A stretch of 64,000 nucleotides of DNA from Telopea speciosissima (taxonomy: Eukaryota > Streptophyta > Magnoliopsida > Proteales > Proteaceae): assembly GCF_018873765.1 (NCBI RefSeq), contig NC_057919.1, positions 71,356,984 to 71,420,983 of the forward strand. The letters run 5' to 3'. The translations under genes and the position numbers were made by a program. The notes under the pieces are model-generated. The model was not told the DNA's origin. It did not search any database and saw only the letters and a program-made list of their open reading frames with translations. Below are positions 45,315-57,276 of the stretch, one piece after another; the first letter of the stretch is position 1; the number at the start of each line of letters is the position of its first letter.

Positions 45315-45757
45315 TGATGTAGCACGTGGATCAGCAGATCAGGTGGACCATGATCGCAACCACCCCAAGGAGCTTAGGCGGCGCTCCACGCGGATTCGCC
45401 AACCTTCCCAGCACCTTCGTCACCTCACCTAGGCGCCATATCAGTCCTTGGAACGCAAGTCATTGGCGCCTTCCCTCCTATCTTAGCATATCTTCTAGAT
45501 TCTTAGAGTATTTGCTTTCCTATTTACTGGTTTCCATATGTACGTAGGATTATTCGTATTCCTATTTACTAGTTTCCTTATGTGCTTAGGATCTCTTATG
45601 TAATGCAACTTGGGTTGCAAGTTTTAATAGTTTAGGAAAGTTTTCATTATTCCTAGTTTCTATTTTCCCTTCTTACCATATATTTGTAATCAGTTTATGG
45701 GCTTTAAATCCCCATCCATGGAATGAAATTAAAGAAGATTAGAAGATTTTGAAAGCC
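45315..45757 (+). repeat. LTR-like repeat starting TGATGTAGCACGTGG
   Basis: The sequence starts TGATGTAG and carries tandem TTCCTATTTACTGGTTTCC / TTCCTATTTACTAGTTTCC units about 60 bp apart. It ends in an A-rich stretch, then a purine/pyrimidine-rich segment. The layout is like a solo LTR; membership in the same family as 23737 and 43890 is only suggested by the start. Confidence 0.4.
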
Positions 45758-46844
45758 ATTGAATGTGCAGCACAGCTCCATCGATCCTTGAAGAGATCAA
45801 CCCCCTCAGGCCTTGAAGAGCCTCCCCCACGACAGCCTAGAAGAGCTGTCCGCTCCTTGAAGAGAGCCACCACCCGCGGCCTAGAAGAGCTGCAGCCCTC
45901 TCCACCATCTCACCTCCATCGTTCGACCTTCTCTCCCCCTCATTCTCGTCCCTCTCCATCTCCCTCTCCCATTCACGCTACCCTCCATCTTCACCGCCCT
46001 CTCAAGCCCTTGATTGCCACATAAAATATAAACCCCTTCCACCCTTTCATCGCATGCGATAACGTTTACCCCTCTCAATCTCTCTTCCATTGAGCGATCC
46101 TTGACCTCCCGAAGGAGGTCCACACTACTCCCTACGACATCTCCATACCTATGGCATGTGCATCCAAAGTTACACTGATATAATCTCCTCTCTTTGCCAG
46201 TTATCTCACCCATTTCTTCGTTGTTGAACCTGACAACACCATCTCGATCTTCTGTCACCATTCTCCATTTCTCTCGTTATCTCTCACTTACAAAGCTGAA
46301 ATGGAAAACAAAGAATCTTTCCACATCTCTCACAAAAGTAATCCACTAACACGTTCTTATAGATTTGGGAAGCACAAAGGTGAGCAATAGATGGATGAAA
46401 AATACTTGACTCAACCAAGTTCGAAGTCAATTCACCAAGTTCAACAATAATAACCAAAGAAAAGCAGTAACAATGAAGGTAAAGGAGAAAGGAAATTTTC
46501 AATAAAACTTGCTGAGTTAAAAGCAGTAACAATGTTCAAGTAAAGGACAATAGGAAAATTTCAATGAAACTCACCAAGTTTTTCAACCCAAAAAAAAATA
46601 AAAAATAGGAACAACGCAGGTAAAGGACAAAGGAAAGTTCAATGAAACAGACCTATATCCTCCAGGGAAATTATATTGAGTAGGTAAGGAGGATATCCAG
46701 AAAAATTCAGGCTTTCTTCAAGTTCTCTAGACAGCTCTTCGTCATTATCTAGCTGGGCAGCTTCTTTATCTTGAAACTCAATGTTCAGTATGTCATATAT
46801 ATCACAATATGGGAAAGAGGGAAAGAACAGAAGGGACAAGCATC
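45758..46844. other. Intergenic DNA without recognised gene
   Basis: Near 45780-45900 a short CCTTGAAGAG-type unit recurs about five times. Minus-strand open frames lack known domains. Near 46465-46630 a unit with AGCAGTAACAATG and GTAAAGGA recurs two to three times. Confidence 0.4.
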
Positions 46845-47275
46845 TAAGGCACTGTTTGATAACGTTACACATGTTTCTGTTCCGTTTCTTACCCAAAAAC
46901 GTATTTTGATGTTTTTGTTTGCAGATAACGTTTCTGAGTTGCAAAATGGTGTTTGATAAACCTGTTCCAGAAATGTTCCAGAACACTTTTAGTACTGGGG
47001 TGTTTGATAAAACCTGTTTCTACAACAGTTTTGTAATGGTTACTATAAATTACAGAAATACCATTAATGCTATAATCCATATAAAGTTAACGATGTTAGG
47101 ACATTAAAAATAATTAAAAATCCATATAAAGTGTACATTAAAAAAAAGAGATAGAGATGCACTATTAGGTTACTATAAATTATAGAAATGCCATTAACAC
47201 TATAATCCATATAAAATGAACGATGTTAGGACATTAAAAGTTATTACAAATCCATATAAAATGTATATATCTGTA
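46845..47275. repeat. MITE-like AT-rich repeat with internal duplication
   Basis: It begins GGCACTGTTTGATAACG, and the phrase GTGTTTGATAAA.CCTGTT occurs twice. A segment of about 70 bp (GGTTACTATAAATTA, CTATAATCCATATAAA, CGATGTTAGGACATTAAAA) appears at about 47037-47106 and again at about 47168-47240. Non-coding. Confidence 0.5.
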
Positions 47276-47526
47276 AGCAATTGGAAAAGATGGTTAATCA
47301 AGATGAAACTAGTGAATATCTATAACAAGAACTAACATCATTTCCTACTTTCCTAGTGGATAACACATAATCTCCAGATTCTAATAATGTATAAAGACAT
47401 ATGGGTGATACTTGGCTGCACCTACTACAAAAGCAATCAATTTGCTATAAGACCTCAAACAAAAGGTTGAGAGTTGTCATTCTCAAATTATCTTAACTAA
47501 TTATGCTTTGAACGGTTGAATAAAAA

Positions 47527-47605
47527 GGGTCTTAGTGGATTTGAACCACTATCCCTTGGAACATGCTTATGTTCCAATTGCTCTACCAACTTGAGCTAAA
47601 GACCC
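47527..47605 (-). tRNA. tRNA-like gene with abnormal anticodon arm
   Basis: The 79-nt minus-strand sequence folds with a perfect acceptor stem (GGGTCTT/AAGACCC), a D stem GCTC/GAGC and a T arm AGTGG-TTCAAAT-CCACT. The A box (TAGCTCAAGTTGG) and B box (GGTTCAAATCC) are good. A TTTTT pol III terminator follows directly. The anticodon arm is abnormal: it forms a 9-bp stem TTGGAACAT/ATGTTCCAA with a 4-base loop AAGC, about six bases longer than standard, so no anticodon can be assigned. It is either a tRNA pseudogene with an insertion, an intron-containing gene, or an organelle-derived copy. Confidence 0.55.
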
Positions 47606-48109
47606 ATCAAGTAGAGTTTGGAACTTACAAGTAACCATGAAACATTGATACAAACCACATGACAGAATCGTAGTGAGAAAAATCCATGTTTTCGATCCAA
47701 AACAAAGGCTGGTTGAGTGAATCTTATAACCTGCAGACACTAGTTCCCAAATTTCAAGAAGATCCGGAACAAAGGCTGAAACTGGAACTCTTAAATGGTA
47801 AACTGCCAAATAATGACCAGACTTTGATTCCAGCAGCAAATAGTAAAAGGAAATCAACATAGCAGGTGAAACCAAGTATGAAAGATGCTTTTAAATTAGA
47901 AAATAGTAAGTGCAAATAAAATTGGAAGTCTGAAGGAAATTAGAAACCAAGTGGGTCTATTGCTGTAACAGAGTTTAGATTTAGGCTATGGTTACAACTG
48001 GAGATTGGAGGGATAAAACACTTGATCAGCTTAAACCAGATATGCCCACTTGAGTCGTGATCAAAGTAAGTTTTATGCATACAAGCCAGGGAGAACCTCA
48101 ATCTTGAAG
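47606..48109. other. Intergenic DNA without recognised gene
   Basis: No coding motif recognised. Confidence 0.4.
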
Positions 48110-48400
48110 TGACTACTCACCCAATAGTGGTGGTCTCTTTGAAGGTTAGAGTTATCCCAAAGTGGATGGTTGATCACCCAACGGTGATGTCATCCAAGTA
48201 AAATGAATGAATTCATAGTAGAGAAAACACTAATCTAAAAGTGAATAGTCACCCAACGATGGTGGTTTTTTTGAAGGTTAGAGTTGTCCAGCAGTTTTTC
48301 AAAGTAGAAGATTGATCACCCAAACATGATGTCATCAAGGTTATCAAGCAACATTTGCAAAACAGGTGGTTGATCACCCAAAGGTGATGTCATCAAAGTT
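48110..48400. repeat. Degenerate tandem repeat array (GATCACCCAA units)
   Basis: Units of the type GTTGATCACCCAAAGGTGATG or AGTCACCCAACGATGGTGG recur about five times, each with a small internal palindrome (CACC...GGTG). They are separated by shared text TTTGAAGGTTAGAGTTxTCC, forming a higher-order period of roughly 130 bp. Confidence 0.65.
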
Positions 48401-49199
48401 TTGAGAGGACCACAGCATTTCAAGACTCATAGGTTAAAAATGTGAACATGGTTGTAACTCTTGTTTATTGGCTAGTTTGTCTTGTTGTAACTAGCATGGA
48501 ATTTGGCATTTGTTAAATGTCTCAGTTTTTAATTATAATAGTTTGATAAATACTAGTAGTTAATTAAATTTTATCAAACAAGTTGTCATCCAAGAAGAGG
48601 GTTGCAGAGAGATCTTTTATTGGTGACAATGTCACGAACTTAGACCTCGGCCCTAGGGAACCGAAACCTGCAAACGTTACAGTTTCCGACACCGATATTG
48701 GGAAAATCAATTGGCCATCGGGTCGAAAAAGGAAGCATATGAACGCACGTGTCTATAAAGCAGTTTTGACAACTCAAACAAAGGCACTCAGGAAGCCCAA
48801 AATGCCAAAACCGTCAGTAATAAGGGATTGTGGCCACCTGAGTGCGGTCGGAACATGAAAACCTTTTCAGAAGAAGTAGATAAGTCGGAGGGTGCCGAGC
48901 AAGGATGAGGTGAACGTGAACGTGTTCATGTGCGACAAAACAAAAGTAAATGTAGAAGCTATAGGAACCATTCAATTGTTCTAAATTCAGACCTTTTACT
49001 AAATTGAAAATGTAGATTTTATTCCCTTTTTAAGGAGGATCTTGTTTTTGAATAGATATTCAGTTTATTTTAATAAAAGAAAAAAAAATGGCTTCACTTT
49101 ATTAAATGATTATGTTCCTATTTGGATTTAGTTATATGTTTGATGGTTTTATTGACCTTATTTGTCTTCTTATATCTATGGCTATGATTGTTGGGGTGT
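48401..49199. other. Sequence before the copia 3 relic
   Basis: A 91-codon plus-strand frame at 48583-48858 has no recognised domain. Just upstream of it (48540-48582) there is an inverted repeat TTTGATAAA...TTTATCAAA. Confidence 0.35.
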
Positions 49200-52100
49200 A
49201 ACACTCATAGTTTAATAAGTAGTCTTCTATGCTTTGGCATAAGCAATTTGGTCACATAGCTAGACAGAGAATTGTACAGGCTAGTCAAATGGATTTTTAG
49301 ATAACCTAGACCTTGTGAATAAATGGTTTGGGCACACGTGTTGACTGCATCATAGGGAAGATGACCACTTTCAGAAAGAAAGATGCTTCCCATTGTGTTG
49401 TGTTGAAGTTTTAGACCTTAGTTACATAGACCTACTCCAACACTTGGCGATCAATATTATTTTATTTCCTTTGTAATTGACTGGTCAAGTTATGGGTATG
49501 TCTTCGTACTCAGTGACAAGTCAAGTGCCCTGGTGTCTTTAAGTTTTAAACTGAAGTGGAAGTTTTCACTCCAAAAGACCAAGTCGAACAGATTTGGTAA
49601 GGGAGGAAAGTATTATGGAAGTGGTGGTGATGCTAGTCAACACCTTGGGCTTTGGGTTATTGAGAGAAGAAATAGAACCCTGGAGGTTTTGGTTAGGTCA
49701 ATGAGGAGTAACTCCAATTTGCCAGAGTTTCTATGGGGTGAGGTACTTAAAACCACTCACATTCTCAATAGAATGTCGAGCAAGTCAGTCTAAAGACCCC
49801 ATTTGAACTGGACTGCCAAAAAACCTAGCCTCAGGCATTTATTTTGGGGATGTCAAGAAGAAGTCGAACCATGAGAAAGTCTTTGACCCTACTAGGTCAA
49901 TGAGTTGCTACTTTATGGGGTATCTAGAGAGGTCGAAGGGTTACAGGTTTAGAGAGGTCCAAGGGTTACAGGTTCTATAATCCAGGCATAGGAAATAGAA
50001 TTATTGAGACCACCCATGCAAAGTTTCTTGAGTGTGAGGGTGGGATGTATGTACCTCGCAATCTACTCTTTGATGAGCCGTGTGCTAGAGATTCTATGGG
50101 AGCATCTAGAGAGGCTGGGACTTCTTTTCTTAGATCTGTTGGCGCTGTTTTACCTTTTGAAGTGTTGTCTGAGTTAATTATGGATGACACCATTCCTACA
50201 GTTGATAGTTTACCCGTTGGAAAGATAGTTGTAGATTCAGAGGCTGAGGCACCTATTCCTATTGATTCCGCTGCTAATACTGAGCCTTTGAGGAGATCTA
50301 CAAGAGCTTGCAAGTCTACTTTGCAATCATAATATGTTAGTTATCTGAATGAGTGCGAGTTTGATGTTGGACAAGGGGAAGACTCAGTTACTTTTCTTCA
50401 AGCAACTAACCATAAACACTCTGACAAATGGTTGGAAGCTATGAAGAATGAGTTGTTATCCATGAAGTGAAAAGGTGTTTGGGAATTAGTTGAGTTTCCT
50501 CAGGGATGCAAGGTTGTTATATCAAAGTGGAATTTCAAGACCTAGATTAACTCTCATGGGAAGGTAGAACGCTACAAGGCTAGACTAGTAGCAAAAGGTT
50601 TCACTCAGAGAGAAAGCATTGACTTCAAGGGAATTTTTTTTAACCAGTTTCTTTGAAGGATTCATTCAGAATAATTATGGCCATTGTAGCTCACTCTGAC
50701 ATCGAGTTGCATCAGATGGATGTGAAGACTTTTCTTTTTTTTTTTTGAACGGGGATCTGACTGAGGAAGTCCTTTTGGGACAGCCAGAAGGTTTTGAAGA
50801 AGAGGGGAAGGAACACAAGGTGTGTAGATCATATGGTGTGGAGACTGAATAAATCTCTCAAAGGGTTGAAACAGTTCTCTAGGAATTGGTATTTGAAGTA
50901 TCCATGAGGTTGCATTATTTTGGTTTTACTGAGAATTTCATTGACGACTGCATCTATTTGAAGGTCAATGGGAGCAGGTTCATCTTCCTAATGCTATATG
51001 TTGATGACATCCTACTGACAAGTAGTGATATGACTTGGCTTCTGGAGACCAAGAGTTTTCTTTCAGAAACTTTGAGATAAAGGACATGTGTGAGGATGCT
51101 TATGTTCTTATGATTGAGATTAGTCTTTTCAAACGGCAAGGATTTCTCGATCTATCTCAGCATGCATACATTAAAAAAGTTCTATAGAGATTCAATATGT
51201 CTCAGTGTGCTTGGGAGGTTTCTAATGGATGCCGGATTGGCACGCTAGACTGCCGCTAGGAAGGTCATGCGTTGTTTACAAAAAATTAAGGGCTTTAAAT
51301 TGGTTTTAGCAGGAGTGATAAGCTTAAGATGGTTGACCATTCCGACTCTGGTTTCAGCGATTGTACTGATAACAAACAATTCACCTATGGATTCATCTTG
51401 GTGCTTGGTGGGAGGTGGAGTTATTTTTTCTTGGAATAATGTCGAATAGTTTTTCATTGCCTCGTCCACCTTGTAGGATGGGTTTGTGGCGCTTTGAAGC
51501 AGCGAAGCATGATGTTTGGTTTAGGAATTTCATTTCCAAGTTGAAGATCGTTGATTCGATCTTCCGACCTTTGAGATTGTAGTGTGATAACATCTCGACG
51601 GTTTTCTTCTCCAAAGAACAACAAGAAAATCAAGTATTTTCTCATCAGGGAGAAGGTTTACAGCGAGGAAGTTGATGTCGAACATATCTCAACAGAAAAG
51701 TTGGTGGTTGATCTACTCACCAAGGCTCTTGCTGTGAGAGTCTTTAGGGGACATGTATTTTGTATAGGTTTTCTAGACTCTTTTGATGTGGTTGTTTAGT
51801 GGGAGTTTTGTACCCATGTACCTTTTAATGGGAGTACCTAATGATTTACTCTTGCTCAGTATGAGCGGTTTATTTGTTTTATTGTAATTCTCTTCCTTTT
51901 GCTTGACGATTTATGTGTGAGCTTGTTATGTCAAGTAATTTTCATAATCATTATGTATTGCTTCATTTATTATCGATGATTATGGGTTGATTATTTAGTT
52001 GATATGTCATGGTTTACGGTGGTATTTAGTCAAAGTTATGGCAGATAGCCATGAGCGGTATTTAGCCAAAGTTTATGGCGGTTAGTCATGAGCATTATGC

Positions 52101-52850
52101 CAAGTCTGGTATTAACCAAAGTCATGGGCGGTTTGCCAAAGTAATGGTTAATAACAAAGTTCACTATCTATGAGGTTTTCAAGATAGTTTGATCTCCGAT
52201 CAAGAATGGACCTACAAGAAAAAAACACTGCATGTGATCACAAATTGTGTTTGTTACTTTGCCTATATCCCAAGGTGATTTGTATTAATGAGTTGGTTGC
52301 ATTCGTGATAGTCAGATAGGGGTATGCCACTTATTGAGGCATATTTTCTGCTAATATTCGATGTGAGCAGCTTATTAGTCATATCAAAGATGTTATAAGT
52401 GATGGAACAATATGGGGATTTATATATTATGGCCTACACCAAGAAAGAGCTAGTTATAATAATTTGGCCCAAGTGGGAGATTGTTGGGTTTTGGGCCCAA
52501 TTATTATGACTTGATTATTGGGTCCATGTTAATTCACTTAAAGGGGATTTAATCCAAACCGTCCATTGTGGGGATGGATTAGGTCTGGGGTTTATATATA
52601 GAAACCCTGGGTTCCTACCGTTGCCCATCGTATTCTTGTAACCTGACTCACAAAAGTTACATATGAAAAAATACTTGGGAGGAGATGGCAGAAGGCTTAG
52701 GACTAAGGAAGAACCCAAGAGGGTATCTCAGTTGGTTAAAGCTTTGTGGATCTACATCAAACGAGAGGTAAGGTATGTAGATTAGTCCCTTCTCATTCAT
52801 TATTCCTTGTAATTGTGTTCTAGTTATGGTGAAAAACATATGAAGAATCT
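49200..52850 (+). mobile_element. Copia 3, heavily decayed relic with probable 3' LTR
   Basis: Pol remnants run from about 49215 to 51800. After about 670 bp of non-coding sequence, a purine tract AAGTGGGAGA is followed by a probable LTR starting TGTTGGGTTTTGGGC (about 52472). That sequence contains GTTTATATATAGAAACCC, a TATA-like element. The left LTR was not found. The LTR-like sequence continues to the hAT insertion at 52863 and its end is not defined. Confidence 0.65.
49215..51800 (+). pseudogene. Broken pol of copia 3
   Basis: Fragments in order: an integrase finger piece (WHKQFGHIARQRI); a rearranged integrase core (GGKYYGSGGD, RNRTLEVLVRSM, LPEFLWGE, HILNRM); a Pro/Ser-free linker ending RRSTRACKS; then reverse transcriptase pieces (WLEAMKNELLSMK, VERYKARLVAKGFTQRE, LYVDDILLTSSD). 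RNase H/end pieces are CDNISTVFFSK, HISTEKLVVDLLTKAL and GHVFCIGF. Many stops and frameshifts and a T-run insertion (about 50735-50747) separate them. It is much older than copia 1 and 2. Confidence 0.85.
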
Positions 52851-54639
52851 CACAGGAGGAGTAAGGGTGTCAATTTGGAACCGAAAAAGCGCGGTCGTAA
52901 GCGTACCAAACATGCCGTTTCAAAAATGAGTACGATGCGATATGAGCAAACGGTTTTGATCACGGTATAGTGCGGTGTCGGTATTGGGTACAATCCGTCG
53001 GTATGTACCGTTACCATACCGTTATCCGAATTCATATCGAAACCGTACCATTTTTTGGGGTATTTTTGTAAAACCAACTTCTAACTCCTAAGACCTAAAC
53101 CTAAATCCCTAATTTCTTAACGACTTGGCCTCTCCGCCCTCTCGTCCTCGACTCCTCTCCAGCTTGCGACTTTGAGTTTGAGACCTTGAGTCTCACAACA
53201 ATGGAGCATTTGACTTCGATTCTCAAAGTTTAGGACTTGATCTCACAATGGAGTAATGGAGTAACCTTAACCTCTTCAAAGTTCAACCACAACTCACAAG
53301 GGTCGTCTTCTTTAGTTCACGAAAACCCTACAGGCGGAGGCGGAGATTTGCTCAGTACACAATGAATCTCTCTCGTTCTTGGTTACCTTTGAGTGTAGTT
53401 GTGTTTTTTATAAGTGAATCAACTTTGGAAAATCGTGAAAAATCTCGATTCGATTTCGTTCTCGTGATGTGGTTTCTTCTATTTTTTGATATATTTTCTC
53501 AAAGCGATCTTGCTCTCTTTATATCTCTCTCTCTATTTTCTATACTTTTAGATGATAAAACCTTGAATATTGCAATATGTGATGACCAAAGCAGAAATCT
53601 GTTTATAATGTTTCGAAATACCACGAGAATGCGATTGCTTGAGTGGTCGGATTATTTGGTCATGGCTAATGGCTTCGATAAATATTTTGGGCTAAATGGG
53701 CGTGTTTTGGTTTTGGTGAGGCACCACTTAATGATTTCTCTACTTTATTCTTTTGCAGGAATTTCACATAGATCTGTTGATGGATATGTTCCACCCGAGT
53801 TTGTAACGAGATAATGGCTTCTATTTCTCGAACCCTGTGAAACATTCTCTTGATGGATCCTTTGCGCTTATGCATTACGGTCCTTGTAGACTAACATTTA
53901 AGATTTAAATTTTACTATTATAAAGACTGAATTTTTGTTGGGTTTTACTTTTCATATTTTCGACGACATGAGGTTGATGTTCTTTTAAAACCACATAAAC
54001 ACTTGTCTTTTAGAATGAGTGCCTAATGAAGGCTTTGCGGGTGATGCATAATATGGCCGAAGCAAAGTGAGTGGGTCATCGTGAAGATATACTTGGGACT
54101 ACTCTGTTTGAGAAATGCTTCATGAGTTCATGTCATTGGATTGGGCATCAATTCCTAAATTTCTTTGCCTTGCCTTGAGTGAATTGAAATCCTTCTTTGG
54201 CGATTGCAGGTATTGGAAATAGTGAGTTATGGTTTTTCTAGCCCTTCAAACTTTATTTTTATTGATAAAGATAGAAATTAACATACGCTTTCTTGAGTTG
54301 TTATTTTGATTTACTTGGCAATTCTTGTTATACTTAGCATGTAAATTTATTTCACTTTCCACAAATTTTGTTGATGTGAGGTTTTTCATTGAGTCCTATT
54401 AACATGATTCATTAATTTGGATTTGTAGGCGTTTAGATATTACTTCTTTCTTACTCCACTAAAATGAAACGGGTTGCAACTCGGATGGTGAGTCAAATCG
54501 GGGTACTTTTGTACCAAATCCCTTTGATAGTACTTGATGCACCATAGACACGAGGATCTTAAGAACCTTCTATTAGTCAACAAGTAGAGAATCATGATAA
54601 TAATGATAATGTTGACAATATTTCCCAAGTAAGTAAAAG

Positions 54640-56575
54640 GGGCAAGGCTAGGTCATCAATTTGTTGGACAAGTAATTGGTTCAAAATGGTTGACCCCAAA
54701 AATTTCTAGATGGAAAGCCTAGAGCAGAATGCACTAAGTGTGGGCGGTGTTTATGGCTCACCCCCCAAAAAATGGGACCACTGGTTTAAATAATCACATG
54801 AAAAGGTGTCCTAAACGTGATAACAAGGACATAGGCGGATGATTTTGCAACCATCGATGGGAATGTGAACTTGAGGAATTTGAAGATTGACCCCAATATT
54901 GTGCGAGACATGATTTTGACTTTAGTGGTAAGAAATGAACTCCCTCTAAGATTTGTAGAGTATGAAGACTTTAGGAAATTAATGTTATATGTCTATCTTG
55001 ATTACTCTCCTATAAGTAGAAATACTCTTTTAAATGATATTCATAAGGTGTTTAAGAGGAGAAACATTTTATAAGAGAAGGCAGTGAAAAATTCTTTTGG
55101 GAGAGTGTCGAGTCACTCTTGATTTGTGGACCTCAATAGCTAATGATGGGTATATGACACGACTGCCCACTATATTGATCAATCATGGGTGTTGCACAAG
55201 AAGTTGATCAAGTTTTCTATATTGGCACCTCCACATTCAGGTGCTAATATTTGTGAGGGTATTCGCAAGATATTGATTGAGTGGGGCATTGAAGAGAGAA
55301 TATTTTCGGTGACGATTGATAATGCGAGTGCCAATGATTTGGGAATTAGTTATTTGAAAACAACTTTGAATGCAAAGAATGCACTAGTTTGTAAGGGGAA
55401 TTTTTTCATGTTCGATGTTGTGCTCATATTTTGAACCTTATAGTTCAAGATGGCATCAAATTAATTGATGCATCTGTCCAAAAGGTTCGAGATAGTATTA
55501 AATTTGTTAAGAGCTCACAAGCTAGGAAGTTAAAGTTTCAAGAATGTTGTGAGTGCTTGACTTTGAATACCAGCAGGGGCTTGCATGGAGATGTAACCAC
55601 AAGATGGAATTCAACATTCCAAATGCTTAGTGATGCTTTGTATTATCGGCCAGCATTTGACACTTTGGAGTTTTTAGAACAGTCCTACACATTAAGCCCT
55701 CCGAGGATGAATGGGAAAAGATAGAAAAATTTTAAAGTTGTTGGAGCCATTTGATGAGGTCACCAAGGTTCTCTCGGGTTCAAAATATCCAACTTCAAAC
55801 CTCTATTTCCATAACATGGTGCTCATTTATTTGACTTTAAATGATAGATCATTCTTAGATGAGTTCATAGCGGATATGATACATGCAATGACAACCAAGT
55901 TCAATAAGTATTGGGAAAAATACTCATTGGTTTTATCGATTGTTGTCGTTTTGGATCCCGATTACAAGTTATCGGTTCTTAAGTGGGCATTTAATAAGAT
56001 CCATCATGGAAAGACCAACTTAATGAATGAGGAGATTGATCGGGTGAAAAGTGCTTTAGAAAGACTTTATGGGGAATATAAGAGCATGCCAAAAGATCAA
56101 GGGTCTTCTTCTCTTGCTCGAGGTTGATGGTGTTTATTTCGTTATGCACGGTATATTACTTTTTGACTGTCTAATATTTTAACGTATGATTGACATTTCA
56201 CTAGCTTTTGTGTTTAATGGTGCCTTCTTTATCTATTTTTATAGGATTATCTCTCTTTCCTTGTTGAGGATAATGATGCGGTCACTAATGGAAAGTCGAG
56301 TTGGAGCAATACTTGGAAGAGCCAAGCAAAACTTGGGCGGCTGGTTATGATGTTCTTGCATATTGGAAGTCAAATCGAGCCAATACCTGATTTGGCTCAG
56401 CTGGCCCATGATATATTGGCAATTCTGTGTCCACAGTTGCATACGAGTCGGCATTGATCTTGGTGGTAGGGTTATTGATAAATACCAAGTAAATTGCTCC
56501 CTAAGAATGTTGAGGCTTTGGTATGCCTCCGTGATTGGATGTTCGATGTAAATTATGGAGGTAATATTTTTCCTT
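54640..56575 (+). pseudogene. Broken hAT transposase (BED finger, core, hATC)
   Basis: A BED zinc finger is readable across frames near 54700-54830 (GKPRAECTKCGR, then GTTGLNNHMKRCPK). The core has IDPNIVRDMILTLVVRNELP, LIKFSILAPPHSG, FSVTIDNASANDLG, then CCAHILNLIVQDG (across a frameshift near 55415) and VTTRWNSTFQML. The RNase-H-like end has VLDPDYKLSVLKWAF. The C-terminal hATC dimerisation block is broken by two or more frameshifts but shows PDLAQLAHDILAI and GGRVIDKY. Intron-like gaps may remain near 56125-56245. Confidence 0.88.
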
Positions 56576-57146
56576 TTAATCATTATGTGCATTAGTGCAT
56601 ATCCTTATTTTATAACTTGAGTATTTACTTTAATTTTTTTTTTGTTATAGCTGAACCGGATCTAGATCAAGATCTTGAAGAATTAAGCGATGCATTGGGA
56701 GATGTTTTTACAATGTATAATGCTTCTACTACAGTGCCTACAACTTCTAACCCCACTATTATTAACTAATTATCAAGTGCAATGTGAGTTGCTATCTTGG
56801 AACTTTTCTTCATTTGATTGATTGTCTCTTTCTTTAGTTATCAATAAATGGATCTTTGAGTAGCTATTTGCCGATTTCAATTGTTTTTGTTCAATTTCAG
56901 CCTTCTGATTTTGTTTCCCTCTTCTAATTTAGTTGTTGATCTCTTTGTTTACTTCTCTAGGTTTGAGTGTGCAAGACCTGTAAAAATGGGTGGAAGTGGA
57001 CTATGTACTATGGAGACATTAGAGCAAGAACTTGTTTTTACTTCCAACTTCGTTGTTGATGTGGTTTAGACTTTAGAGAAAGAGAGAATATTTTTCTTAT
57101 GTCAATTTGTTTAGTTGTTTGAGTTGATGATTGAATATAGTGGCAG

Positions 57147-57276
57147 GTGTTTGTGTTATTGATCCCATATTCCCAAAGTATTTGGAAAAGGGAAGCACTG
57201 ATGGACATACTAGGCCACTGAGAGGTTTTGTTGAGGCCCATGCAGATGGTGGCCTTCTTGAAATCTTTGGTCTAAA
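57147..57276 (+). other. Exon-like open segment inside the hAT element
   Basis: A 130-base segment is bounded by an acceptor-like TGGCAG and a donor-like GTAAGG. It encodes an uninterrupted 43-residue stretch including PKYLEKGSTDGHT and EAHADGGLLEIFGLK. It does not resemble hAT transposase and its family is not recognised. It may be a host exon captured by the element or an exon of an underlying broken gene. Confidence 0.35.

Noticed and set aside
48110..48400. Possible CRISPR-like spaced repeats
   Set aside because: This is a plant nuclear sequence; the units are degenerate, spacers are themselves repeated, and no cas genes exist.
53362..53814. 150-aa frame in the hAT element before the BED finger
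   Set aside because: Low-complexity hydrophobic composition and no hAT domain; probably leader or intron of the transposon.
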